Assembly (NCBI RefSeq): GCF_002979865.1
Contig: NZ_PCPZ01000003.1
Location: 186,001 to 250,000 of the forward strand
Reading direction: 5' to 3'
Length of the DNA: 64,000 bases
From: Arthrobacter sp. MYb214
GTDB taxonomy: Bacteria; Actinomycetota; Actinomycetes; Actinomycetales; Micrococcaceae
Shown: positions 1-8,700 of the stretch, in pieces
Layout: every line of letters begins with the position of its first letter
Position numbering within the stretch: position 1 is the stretch's first letter
Program-made: the position numbers and the translations under genes
Notes under the pieces: generated by a model
What the model was told of the DNA's origin: nothing
The model's database searches: none
Seen by the model: only the letters and a program-made list of their open reading frames with translations

Positions 1-2
1 TT

Positions 3-242
3 CTCGCAGAGGCCATCCAGATGGTCATGCGCGCCGAGGCTATCGCCGGTGTCGAGGGCATGGACAACCCCTACGAACGACTGAAGGACCTGACCCGCGG
101 CCACCGCGTGGATGCAGCCCGCCTGAAGGAATTCGTTGGCGAACTGGGCCTGTCGGCTGAAGCCGAAACCCGCCTGCAGTCGCTGACCCCGGGCAGCTAC
201 AACGGCATCGCTTCGCAGCTGGTTGACCACCTGAAGAAATGA
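3..242 (+). CDS. purB: Adenylosuccinate lyase, C-terminal end (partial)
   Basis: Only the last 79 codons lie in the window; the 5' part is upstream. Adenylosuccinate lyase removes fumarate from adenylosuccinate and from SAICAR in purine synthesis. The tail matches the family C-terminus: the NPYERLKDLTRG block, where purB proteins have a basic helix after the active-site lid, then the LTPGSYNGIASQLVDHL ending. The stop is TGA, and a strong hairpin follows about 30 bases later, so this is the end of its transcript. Assigned from recognition of the conserved tail; the catalytic His and Ser loops cannot be seen here. Confidence 0.85.
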   Translation, partial: LAEAIQMVMRAEAIAGVEGMDNPYERLKDLTRGHRVDAARLKEFVGELGLSAEAETRLQSLTPGSYNGIASQLVDHLKK

Positions 243-270
243 CGTCCATTTAGCCGAAATTGCGTAAATA

Positions 271-313
271 GAAGCGCCGTTGCCCCGGTAAGGTCCGGGT
301 GCAACGGCGCTTC
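271..313 (+). terminator. Rho-independent terminator after purB
   Basis: Inverted repeat with 13-bp perfect arms, GAAGCGCCGTTGC at 271-283 and its complement at 301-313, extended by a CCGG pairing inside. It starts 29 bases after the purB stop. No long T-run follows (TGTCG), so it may also act as a bidirectional barrier toward the convergent minus-strand operon. Confidence 0.75.
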
Positions 314-520
314 TGTCGTAATGCATGTCGGGCATGATGGCTCAGAACTGCTTGCGTTCGATCAGTGTGCTTTCGATTTTGTGAAACCGACAGCGGACCG
401 CTCCGCTTCTAGCAACGTGCTGAGCCGCAGACCATTACAGCCCCGGGCGTTTTGCAGGGTTCTCAACCGCTTGAAATAACGGTTAGCGGCATCGGCGATG
501 GAGCTCCAGTACGCGGAGAT

Positions 521-1141
521 TCAGAACTGCGTAGCTCGTGCCTCGAATACAAGGGGTATGCCGCGTTTTTCGAATTGGTCCAGCATTTGCTCATAAAGGG
601 TCCGGTACTCTATGGCAGGGTAATGGCGAAGCGAAACCCGAACGTATGTCGTTCCATCCTTGGAGTTTCCATTGGGGCCATCCACGGAATCATCAACATA
701 AATTTCCAATGACCGGTTCAGATCGGCTCGGTCCCAAAGGACTTGGACTTTCGCATTATTTACATGCTCGATACCTGTCACCGAGGTAATCGAATCCCAG
801 TTGATCTTGCGACCGCCCCGAACGGTCAGGCCGCTGGCTTTGAATCTCAGGTCGATCGCCTCGTTGCCCTTGCGTGCCGCGCCTTTTAGTGCGGTGACAA
901 GTGCGACGACTCCGAAAATAGCAAGAATGGCTCCGATCACGGTCGGAATTCCTTGCAAAACAATCTGGGATAGATAACTTGATGTCGAGGGTAAATCATT
1001 CGCGATTAGATAGATTCCCACGATGCACAGAATCCCGCCCAACAGCACTAGGGAAAACCCCTTGTCGATTCTTGGATATAGATGCAAGGAGTTAGTTACA
1101 AAATCTTTGTGTTCGGGGAGCCTGGATCTGGCAGTATTCAA
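521..1141 (-). CDS. Membrane protein with a PH-like cytoplasmic domain
   Basis: 206 aa. Two hydrophobic segments at about residues 28-46 and 58-85 suggest a hairpin in the membrane. They are followed by a soluble region with a GLTVRGGRKINWDSITSVTG motif, typical of bacterial PH-like (bPH2) domains. The start is a TTG that overlaps the stop of the preceding gene (TTGA), so the gene is translationally coupled and is the last of the minus-strand operon starting at the WXG100 gene. Its role is unknown. Its place behind an effector-like gene makes it a candidate immunity or accessory protein of the type VII locus; that is inference from position only. Confidence 0.6.
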   Translation of the reverse strand: MNTARSRLPEHKDFVTNSLHLYPRIDKGFSLVLLGGILCIVGIYLIANDLPSTSSYLSQIVLQGIPTVIGAILAIFGVVALVTALKGAARKGNEAIDLRFKASGLTVRGGRKINWDSITSVTGIEHVNNAKVQVLWDRADLNRSLEIYVDDSVDGPNGNSKDGTTYVRVSLRHYPAIEYRTLYEQMLDQFEKRGIPLVFEARATQF

Positions 1142-1740
1142 TTCTCATCCATTTCACTATCGAATTCATCCTCTTCAAAGTTGACGGCTTCGAAAAAGTC
1201 GATCATAGGGTCCATCATGAAGCTCAACGCAGACAGGTCCGAGTCGTAGGCTTCCAGCAGGAATACCAGCCCGTGCGAACGCGCAACGGTCCTCACATGC
1301 CCTACGGCAGGCATGACTGCTGTGTCCGTATCTCCTGACCGCGCGTCCATCGCTATGACCGACGTCAACTGGAGAATCTGGCCAACCGACTCCGATTGGT
1401 ATTCACTGGTTTGGACAGGCGTGGCTGGCTCGTAAATCGGCATGGCCAATTCCGCCAAGCTCTTTTCCGGCTCATCGTCCAGAACTATCAAGTGGGCAGT
1501 GCCCAGTGCGTGTCCATCTTCAGGCGAATACCAGAGTGTATGCTCGGCTTCGGCTATCTGGTTGTTCGCCACGTCCAAAGCCAGCTGCTCATAGACCTTC
1601 CGCAGCTCAGGATCTTCCGGGATGGCCAATTCCGCAAGGTCCTGTGCCCATTGCTCCGCCGTCTCCCAATTATCTTCAGGAAATGAGCGAGGTACTGGAA
1701 TCCAGAATTCCAGATCCGGTTCAATCTCGTATGTTGTCAT
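1138..1740 (-). CDS. Unknown acidic protein in type VII locus
   Basis: 200 aa, strongly acidic, no signal peptide or membrane segment seen. I chose the ATG at 1740 because it forms an ATGA overlap with the upstream stop; an in-frame start 15 bases earlier has no such support. The middle contains a helical, Glu/Asp-rich region and the C-terminus ends in a run of acidic residues. I do not recognise the family. Coupled on both sides by 4-base overlaps, it must be made together with its neighbours; an immunity or chaperone role for the effector-like protein is possible but unproven. Confidence 0.6.
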   Translation of the reverse strand: MTTYEIEPDLEFWIPVPRSFPEDNWETAEQWAQDLAELAIPEDPELRKVYEQLALDVANNQIAEAEHTLWYSPEDGHALGTAHLIVLDDEPEKSLAELAMPIYEPATPVQTSEYQSESVGQILQLTSVIAMDARSGDTDTAVMPAVGHVRTVARSHGLVFLLEAYDSDLSALSFMMDPMIDFFEAVNFEEDEFDSEMDEN

Positions 1741-2363
1741 TGAATTGGCACCCATTTGAAAGTTCCCAGTATCGACAAGCCCAACGACCTTAATCCTTCG
1801 GCGAATGCCTCACCATTCTCCGACTCAACGTGCGCGTAGGAATAAAGCAACCACAATCCAGCTTTTGGATCCGGATCGATGCTTCCATCCGGCAAAGGAC
1901 GAGGAACAACCATGTTCAGGCCATTGTTCTTGAGCTCGGGAGCTTCGGCAGTTTGCTCCACGGAAGACCAGAGGTACCAGTCTGCTCCGTCGGCATCTTC
2001 GATTTCGATCTGGTTGCCGCCTGCGGCCTTTCGCGCAGCATCCAGCAAAGTGCCGGAGGGCCCCACCTTGAGTGGTGTCAGGATCACGGAAACCGGCATT
2101 GCACCGACGGCAAGTTTCTCTACCGGCATTGCGAAGCCAAGTGATCCACGGCGCCTCAAGTACTCGAATGTCTGGTGCATTTGCCGTCGAAGCATCAATA
2201 CCAGGTCTGCGCGCCCAAGTGCCTTGGGCTCAGCAGTCACCAGCTTCGTCAAAGCCTGCTCGTGCTCCACACTGCTGTTGAATTCGCGCCAACCTGCCGG
2301 ATAAAGCAAGCTATATCCGATGCCTCGGGGACGCGCCTTCGACGTTGGTGGTGTTGCGCTCAT
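1737..2363 (-). CDS. Unknown protein, DUF1795/PsbP-like fold suspected
   Basis: 208 aa. I chose the ATG at 2363 because GGGAG sits 5 bases upstream; an in-frame start 15 bases earlier lacks a ribosome site. The N-terminus (GIGYSLLYPAGWREF) resembles proteins of the DUF1795/LpqN/PsbP-like group, which open with a strand followed by a 'P.GW' turn, but there is no signal peptide. It sits directly after the effector-like gene and overlaps the next gene by 4 bases. A chaperone or immunity function for the locus is plausible from position. The fold suggestion rests on a short motif only. Confidence 0.55.
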   Translation of the reverse strand: MSATPPTSKARPRGIGYSLLYPAGWREFNSSVEHEQALTKLVTAEPKALGRADLVLMLRRQMHQTFEYLRRRGSLGFAMPVEKLAVGAMPVSVILTPLKVGPSGTLLDAARKAAGGNQIEIEDADGADWYLWSSVEQTAEAPELKNNGLNMVVPRPLPDGSIDPDPKAGLWLLYSYAHVESENGEAFAEGLRSLGLSILGTFKWVPIQ

Positions 2364-2427
2364 CGTTTCTCCCGCCAATTCAATGTGTAGCTCGGATGTT
2401 CACTTTACGGATTGCTCCGCGCCTAAG

Positions 2428-3813
2428 CTACTTCTCGCGAGTCAAGTCCCAGAGGCTAGGAGGCGCGGTCACTATGACGTTGCCCCGGTCTTCCCAGTTC
2501 CCGTGCTTCGCAATCTTTTCCGCCCAGGCCTTAGCTTGGGGACCCACGTCGTCAGGGTTCTTCAGTATGTACGCAGCCATCTCGCGATGCTTTGTCGCGC
2601 TTCCCTCCGAGATGTACTTCACGTATGTCTTCCAGTCGCCTTTGAATTCCTTGTTGAAACCATCCAAATACTTATTGCTCTTGCCGGAAACGGTCTGCTG
2701 GTACTTTTGCTCGATCTTGCGGTTGTTGCGCCGGATCTTGGCTTTGGTCTGGCGGCTTCCACGGATCGTAGTTTTCGGTGGGCGCTTGGTGCCCGACTTG
2801 ATGGAAGACCTGACAATGCCGCGCCCCGTGCTGGAACGCGTTTTGCTAAAGGCCTTGATGATGTTCCGAGGTCCCGCTTTGGATCCTGCCTTGATCCCCG
2901 AGGGAAATGCCTTGCTTAAGCCGGAGAAGGCTTTTCCAGCAAAACGGCCGAAGGGGATAATTCCGACTACCGCTATCAGCAAACTGGTCCAGTCGCCATC
3001 GCCTTGGACCATCTTGATGACCTCGATTGCCACCACGGCAACGGCAGCGATCACCGCAATTGCTGATGCGATCGGTCCCCACACCGGCGAAGTGATGAAC
3101 AAGGCCGCAATACCCACGCCCAAGGCAATCCAGCCTAGAACCGAACCCAGGGTGGAGAGGAACTTGTCATCGTTGTCCGCGGCTTTGAAGGCATCCTCGA
3201 TTTCGCCGACTGCCTCATCGTAGGCATCTTCCCAATAGGATACGCGACCGTCGAATTTGCCCCACAGCTCACGCAGTTCTTCTTCGGCTTCTTCGCGCGC
3301 AGCGGTTGCTTCTGTCAGGTCGCTTTTGGCTTCCGCTTTTTCCTTGTCGGTCCCTTCGCTGAAGCCGAGGAATCCGTCGGCATCATCTACCGCGCCTTCG
3401 GCGGTGTCTTCTTGGCTTCTCTTGGTTTGCACGCTCTGGTGCGCATCCTCGATGTCCGTGATCAGCGCGTTCAAGCTCGTGTACGAATCCACTCCGCCCT
3501 CAGCGGTGCACATTTGGAGCGCGCCTTGGACCCGGTCCAAAGCATAGGAATATTTCTTCAGGGCCTGGCCTGTGCCGTCGTATCGGATGGCCGCCTTGCG
3601 CAACTCGGGAAATACGTCTCCAGCGTTCTCACGCAGCTTGGCGATAGCTTCAGACTTCAGATCCGACGTCCCGTTACTGATGTCTTCCAGCCTGGCCGCA
3701 GAGCGTTCCATCTCCTCGCCCGAGGTGATCAAGTCCTTGGCGCTCCGGAGCAGGTCATCAGGATTTCCGTCGATGAGCTGCAGGGTTGTACCCTTTGGCG
3801 ATTCCAAGGTCAT
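2428..3813 (-). CDS. Large WXG/LXG-like effector candidate of the type VII locus
   Basis: 461 aa. Residues 1-120 are helical with heptad character and no Pro-rich stretches, like the targeting domain of LXG/WXG effectors. Residues 140-200 are a charged coiled coil. Residues about 213-260 and 272-292 are hydrophobic (SVLGWIALGVGIAALF and TSLLIAVVGIIPFGRFAGKA). Residues 310-461 are very basic (many Lys/Arg) with a distinct end (WAEKIAKHGNWEDRGNVIV). This layout, N-terminal targeting helix bundle, hydrophobic middle and variable C-terminal domain, is that of polymorphic toxins exported by type VII systems. No catalytic motif was recognised in the tail. It lies 18 bases after a small helical gene, as LXG effectors follow their partner proteins. 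Confidence 0.6.
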   Translation of the reverse strand: MTLESPKGTTLQLIDGNPDDLLRSAKDLITSGEEMERSAARLEDISNGTSDLKSEAIAKLRENAGDVFPELRKAAIRYDGTGQALKKYSYALDRVQGALQMCTAEGGVDSYTSLNALITDIEDAHQSVQTKRSQEDTAEGAVDDADGFLGFSEGTDKEKAEAKSDLTEATAAREEAEEELRELWGKFDGRVSYWEDAYDEAVGEIEDAFKAADNDDKFLSTLGSVLGWIALGVGIAALFITSPVWGPIASAIAVIAAVAVVAIEVIKMVQGDGDWTSLLIAVVGIIPFGRFAGKAFSGLSKAFPSGIKAGSKAGPRNIIKAFSKTRSSTGRGIVRSSIKSGTKRPPKTTIRGSRQTKAKIRRNNRKIEQKYQQTVSGKSNKYLDGFNKEFKGDWKTYVKYISEGSATKHREMAAYILKNPDDVGPQAKAWAEKIAKHGNWEDRGNVIVTAPPSLWDLTREK

Positions 3814-3831
3814 GTCGTCAACTCTCTCAGT

Positions 3832-4155
3832 TTACTTAGCTTCTTTGGGGGCATCGGAAGCACGTGAATTCAAGAAGGCCTTCTTCGTTTCCAGATCCCA
3901 CTCTTCGAATCCATCCTTGATGTCCTTCAAGCCGGTATGCACTCCTTCAAGATTCTTGAGGAGGTCATCTCGGGTATCGTTCCAGTTGTCTTCGAAGTCC
4001 TTGACTCGGTCTTTCAGATCGCCTTTGCCCATCGGGTCTCCCACTGAGCCGGCCATGCCCTTGGCAAAGTCAGACGCATTCTCGAAATCCTTAATACTAT
4101 TGCCTAACTCCGTGACAATTTCTTCCAGGCGCGCCAAATAGATTTCATCGGCCAT
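3832..4155 (-). CDS. Small helical WXG-like partner protein
   Basis: 107 aa, almost wholly helical and acidic. A FEDNWNDTRDDLLKN segment lies near the middle, reminiscent of the turn between two helices in ESAT-6-like proteins, although a strict WXG is absent (WND). GAGGAG lies 11 bases before the ATG. It sits between the WXG100 gene and the effector-like gene and is likely a targeting partner that pairs with the effector's N-terminal helices. The LXG-accessory proteins of Firmicutes have this size and position, but homology was not tested. Confidence 0.6.
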   Translation of the reverse strand: MADEIYLARLEEIVTELGNSIKDFENASDFAKGMAGSVGDPMGKGDLKDRVKDFEDNWNDTRDDLLKNLEGVHTGLKDIKDGFEEWDLETKKAFLNSRASDAPKEAK

Positions 4156-4233
4156 AGTGCAAACGACTCCTCAGGTATCCAGCGACGACGCTGCAGAACA
4201 ATTCGGCATTCAAGGATCAGGCGGTGCAAGAAA

Positions 4234-4270
4234 AATGTGGCCGCCCGTAATTTCCCAAGGCGGCCACATT
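4234..4270 (-). terminator. Terminator after the WXG100 gene
   Basis: Perfect 12-bp stem, AATGTGGCCGCC at 4234-4245 with its complement at 4259-4270, loop of 13 bases. Read on the minus strand it is followed directly by TTTTT. It lies 19 bases beyond the WXG100 stop and before the next minus-strand gene, so much WXG100 mRNA probably ends here and the downstream effector genes are made at a lower level by read-through or from a second promoter. Confidence 0.8.
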
Positions 4271-4288
4271 ACCCCGTAAAAAACGGTC

Positions 4289-4576
4289 CTACTTGCCAGC
4301 CATGGAACGGTCGGTGTCCTGGATCTGCTCCATCATGTCGCGCAGGGCGATGGCCATGTCATTAATGCCGTCGAAAGCCTTCTTCAAGCCATCGTTCAGG
4401 TCCTTGTAGCCTTCGCCGAACTGGCCCGAAGCGTGCTCGGTGGTGAAGTCTTCGCCCAGCAGCTTGTCCACGCCGGACTGCAGCTGCTCAAGAACGCCAT
4501 CCAGGTCTTCGCGCCCGGTATCAAGCTTCGATGCCATGGCTTCCATTTCGCCGTAATTGGCCTTGAAATCAGTCAC
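4289..4576 (-). CDS. WXG100-family (ESAT-6-like) secreted protein
   Basis: 95 aa from a GTG start at 4576. GAGGAG lies 7 bases upstream; a TTG five codons earlier would place the ribosome site inside the gene. Two long helices are separated by a turn around residues 42-52, the layout of WXG100 proteins secreted as dimers by type VII systems. The usual WxG is replaced: the turn reads GEDFTTEHASGQF, with Phe where Trp is expected and the conserved Gly and Phe kept. The C-terminal part (IALRDMMEQIQDTD) lacks a clear YxxxD/E signal. It is divergent from the RDD-FHA and EssC-like genes, which fits a substrate gene beside its motor. Confidence 0.8.
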   Translation of the reverse strand: MTDFKANYGEMEAMASKLDTGREDLDGVLEQLQSGVDKLLGEDFTTEHASGQFGEGYKDLNDGLKKAFDGINDMAIALRDMMEQIQDTDRSMAGK

Positions 4577-4639
4577 AACAATGCTCCTCAACTCGTCGAC
4601 TGGCCCGCTTGCCGGGCCACTCTAGTTCGTTCACAGTCT

Positions 4640-4669
4640 AGAATAATGTGGCAGATGGCCTCCGTTCAA
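4640..4669 (-). promoter_or_regulatory. Promoter of the WXG100 operon
   Basis: On the minus strand TTGAAC (4664-4669) and TATTCT (4640-4645) are separated by 18 bases, a good match to vegetative sigma -35/-10 elements. It points at the WXG100 gene about 60 bases away. It shares the 145-base divergent gap with the RDD-FHA gene. Confidence 0.5.
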
Positions 4670-4721
4670 TGGGGAGAACTCCCCGTGGCAGGCCGGTATT
4701 GAACTGAAGTAGAAAGGTCCC

Positions 4722-5768
4722 ATGGACGTCGTTTCAGCAGCAGCCCTCGCCAAATCCTCCACCCTCGGAATGCGGCCGGCCGAAGCACGCCTGCGCATTT
4801 GGTCCTACCTTATCGACTACGCTGTTTCGCTGGCGGCGTTGCTGCCCGCCGGCATCGGCTACGTGATCTTCCGGGTTACCGGGCAGTATTCCACCGTTCC
4901 GCTCGTCCTGTCCGCGGTCAGCGCATTGCTGCTGCTGGTCTACCTGATCATCTTGATCGCGATGAACAGCCGCAAGGGCTCTTCTCCCGGCAAGTCCGCG
5001 ATGCGACTGCGCGCCACCGGACTGGGCCGCTTCGCCGCACCGGGTTTCCCCCGCGTCATGGTCGCGTCTTTTGTCTTCCTGCTTAGCCATCTCCTCCCGC
5101 TCATTGGCCCCGTCCTGCTACTGGCCTCCTGCCTGTTCGACAAAGAGCACCGCCGCAGCTGGCTGGACAAGATTGCCCAGACCTATGTAGTCGATGTGCG
5201 CAATGGACTGGACCCCACCAACCCGCGGGCGCTGGCCCGTGCCGAATACCTGCTTTCGCGCCCGGACCGGGATATCTCCGAGCATCTGCCGTCATTGGGA
5301 ACGATCGAAGACGACGCCGGGCGCGAAGAAGCCGCCGTGCCTTCGCGTGCCCGGTCCACCGCTGGCATTGTCGGAGCGCAGAACAGCGACTGGCATTCGC
5401 CTTCGGAGCAAGGTCTGGGAATCGTCCGCCGCGCGGCCTTCGCCTTCGACGACGGGTCCTACATCCCGGTTCCCGAATCCGGGCTGATCGGGCGTGCGCC
5501 CCAGGCCACCGCGGACACCGGCAATGAACTGCTGGTCGCGCTGAAGGACCCGGAACGTCTGATGTCCAAAACGCATCTGGCCTTCGGCTGCGACGGGGCG
5601 AATGCCTGGATCATGGATCTGGGATCCAGCAATGGCACCCAGGTCATCGTCGCCTCCCGCGCCCCGCACAATGCACCGCCCCATGTCCGCCTGCATCTGA
5701 ATGACGGTGACGTCGTCCAAGTCGGCAGCCGCACCTTCCGCATTACCTTCCAGGAGACCGCCAAGTGA
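4722..5768 (+). CDS. RDD-family membrane protein with C-terminal FHA domain
   Basis: 348 aa. An RDD domain spans residues about 20-160: Arg near RLRIWSYLIDY, three hydrophobic segments (about 28-48, 60-82, 112-135) and the DK/WLDKIAQTYVVDV end. A linker of about 90 residues follows, then an FHA domain at about 250-345 with GRAP, MSKTHLAF and GSSNGT motifs, the residues that bind phosphothreonine. Such proteins accompany type VII genes in actinobacteria and probably recruit a phosphorylated partner to the membrane. AAAGG lies 4 bases before the ATG. The stop overlaps the EssC-like start (GTGA), so both are made together. No Ser/Thr kinase gene is in this window to supply the phosphothreonine. 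Confidence 0.85.
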   Translation: MDVVSAAALAKSSTLGMRPAEARLRIWSYLIDYAVSLAALLPAGIGYVIFRVTGQYSTVPLVLSAVSALLLLVYLIILIAMNSRKGSSPGKSAMRLRATGLGRFAAPGFPRVMVASFVFLLSHLLPLIGPVLLLASCLFDKEHRRSWLDKIAQTYVVDVRNGLDPTNPRALARAEYLLSRPDRDISEHLPSLGTIEDDAGREEAAVPSRARSTAGIVGAQNSDWHSPSEQGLGIVRRAAFAFDDGSYIPVPESGLIGRAPQATADTGNELLVALKDPERLMSKTHLAFGCDGANAWIMDLGSSNGTQVIVASRAPHNAPPHVRLHLNDGDVVQVGSRTFRITFQETAK

Positions 5769-8700
5769 AAATCAAGGCCACGCTCAGGCGACCGGACACC
5801 AGCACCGTGGACGTCATCCTGACCTGCGATGCGACCGCCACCGTGGGAGATGCCGCCCGCGCCCTGGCCGGGGAGCAGGTTCCCGAGCATCCCACGCTGC
5901 TGGCCACGGCCACCGGCACCGCCCCGGTGCAGCTCGATCCGCACACCCCGCTGGCCGAAGCGGAACTGGGTTCGGGCTTCGCCATCGAAGTCGTGCCGAC
6001 TACCGACGCCTTCGTCTCGGGCGGCTCGGCGGCCGCGGTGCTGCGAGTAGCCAACGGCCCGGATGCCGGCATGGCCTTCGCGCTGCCCGCCGGCACCTCC
6101 TATGTGGGGCGCTCGGAGAAGGCCACCGTGGTGCTCAACGACCGCATGGTCTCCACCCGGCATGCGCGCATCGAGGTGGGCAGCAAGATCGAGCTGGTGG
6201 ACCTGAACTCCGCCAACGGCATCCTAGTGGATGGCGGGTTGGCCCAGCGCGTCTCGGTGATCCCCGGCCAGCTGATCACCCTGGGCGCCACGGATGTCTA
6301 CTTCGAGCTGCTGCACGGGACCGCCACGGGGCAGTCCCCGGTCTACGAGATGGGCGGCTCGATCCTCTTCAACCGCTCCCCGCGGGTGGAGATCCGCTAC
6401 CCCGGCGAGGAACTGCCTCGCCCGGCGATCCCGCAGGAAGCCAGCCCCAAGCTCTTCCCCTGGCCGATGATCTTCGCACCGCTGATAATGGGCTTGACCA
6501 TTTTCTCGCTGACCCAGCGCGCGCTGTCGCTAATTGTAGTGCTGGTCTCGCCGCTGATGATGCTGGGCAACCTGATCGGCCAGCGCACCCAGAACAACAA
6601 CAAGCTGCGCCTGGAAATCGAGACCTTCGAACGGCAATTCGAGGCATTGGAAGATGGCCTGCTGGCCGGGGAGGAAGCCGAACGCGCCCACCGGCGCAGC
6701 GAAGCCCCAGCCACCGCAACGGTCTTCGAGCAGGCCGAGTCCCTGGGCCAGCTGCTCTGGACCCGGCGCCCGGAGCACTGGAATTTCCTCTCCCTGCGGC
6801 TGGGCTCGGGAACCGCCCGCAGCCGCACCACCGTGGCCCCGTTGGCGGACCGGGCAGGACTGCAGGAATACGTCGAACGGGTCGAAGCGCTCACCGAGCA
6901 ATACCGGATGATCGACGATGTGCCGATCATCGAGCTGCTGCCCTCTGCCGGCGCCATCGGCATTGCCGGGCCCCGGCTGCAGTCCGCCGATGTCCTGCGC
7001 TCGCTGGCCGTGCAGCTTTTCGGCCTGCACGCCCCCAACGACCTGTGCACCGCCGCGATCATCGACCCGGCCTGGACCGGGGACCTGGAATGGTTCAAGT
7101 GGCTGCCGCACACCACCGGGCCGCGCTCCCCGCTGGCCCAGCTGGCGCTGGCCGATACGCAGACCTCGGGCACCGTGCTGCTCAACGCCCTGGAAGAGCT
7201 CATCGCCCGGCGCAACGACCCGGCCTCCTACCGGCTGGGCCCGCTGTCCACCCGCAACTCCTCCATGGAGCTGGGCAAGGAAGCCGGCGAGCAGAACACC
7301 AGCCTGCCGGTAGCCAAGGACCTCTCGCTGGTGCTGTTCGTCAGCAATGACGCCCCGGTGGACCGCGCCCGGCTCTCGCAGATCATCGAGCGCGGACCGG
7401 CCGTGGGCATCTACACGATTTTCGTGGCCCCCACCGTCCAGTCCCTGCCCGCGGCCTGCCGCACCTTCGTGGATGTCACCCGGGGCCTGGAGGATGCCCG
7501 CGTGGGCTGGGTGCGCGCCGGCGAAGAAGCCCGCCAGGTGACCGTGGAAGGGGTCTCGCGCGAGCATGCAGAGCACTTCGCCCGTCGGCTGGCTCCGATC
7601 GTTGACTCCAGCTCGCTGGTCCCGGACTCTTCGGATATCCCGGACTCGGTGTCGCTGCTGCGCATCCTGGGCACTGATCTGGCCGAAGCACCGGACGCGG
7701 TGCTCGAGCGCTGGAAGCAGAACAACTCGGTGATCGACCGCGCCGCCACCGGGCCCCGGCCGCGGCTCAAGCGCGCCGGAACCCTGCGCGCCTACATCGG
7801 CCAGAGCACCCCGGATGCGATGAGCCTGGATCTGCGCACCCAGGGCCCGCACGCCCTGGTAGGCGGCACCACCGGCTCGGGCAAGTCCGAATTCCTGCAG
7901 GCCTGGGTACTGGCGATGGCCGCCGAATACAGCCCCGACCGGGTCACCTTCCTCTTCGTGGATTACAAGGGCGGCTCGGCCTTCGCCGACTGCGTGGACC
8001 TGCCGCACTGCGTCGGGCTGGTCACCGACCTCTCCCCGCACCTGGTCCGCCGCGCGCTGACCAGCCTGCGTGCCGAGCTGCACCACCGCGAGAAGCTCTT
8101 CCACCGCAAGAAGGCCAAGGACCTGCTGGAGCTGGAAAAGCGCCAGGACCCGGAGACCCCTCCGGCCCTGGTCCTGGTGGTCGACGAGTTCGCCGCCCTG
8201 GCCGGGGAGGTCCCGGAATTCGTGGACGGCGTAGTGGACATCGCCCAGCGCGGCCGTTCATTGGGAATCCACCTGATCCTGGCCACCCAGCGCCCGGCCG
8301 GGGTGATCAAGGACAACCTGCGCGCCAATACCAACCTGCGCGTGGCCCTGCGCATGGCCGACGCCGCCGACTCCAATGACGTGGTGGAGGACCCCATCGC
8401 CGCCGGCTTCGATCCGTCGCTGCCCGGCCGCGGCATCGCCAAGACCGGCCCGGGCCGGCTGGTGCCCTTCCAGTCCGGCTACGCCGGAGGCTGGACCACC
8501 GACGAGCCCGAAACGGCCGAAGTGCGGGTGGAGGACCTGCGCTTCGGCGGCGCGCGCGTCTGGGAGCAACCCGAATCGGGGACACCGGACATCGAGGAGA
8601 ACAGCGGCCCGAACGACCAGAAGCGCCTGGTCTCCAGCTTCATCGCGGCATCCAACGGGGCCGGGATCCCGGCACCGCGCCGGCCATGGCTCGATGATCT

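Noticed and set aside
3572-4141. A 189-codon plus-strand frame opposite the small helical gene
   Set aside because: Ser/Arg-rich shadow; the minus strand has a proper ribosome site and a helical WXG-like product.
5701-7350. A 549-codon open frame in another frame across the EssC-like gene
   Set aside because: Very rich in Arg, Pro, Gly and Ala, a typical shadow of high-GC coding sequence; the true frame has clear FHA and FtsK motifs.
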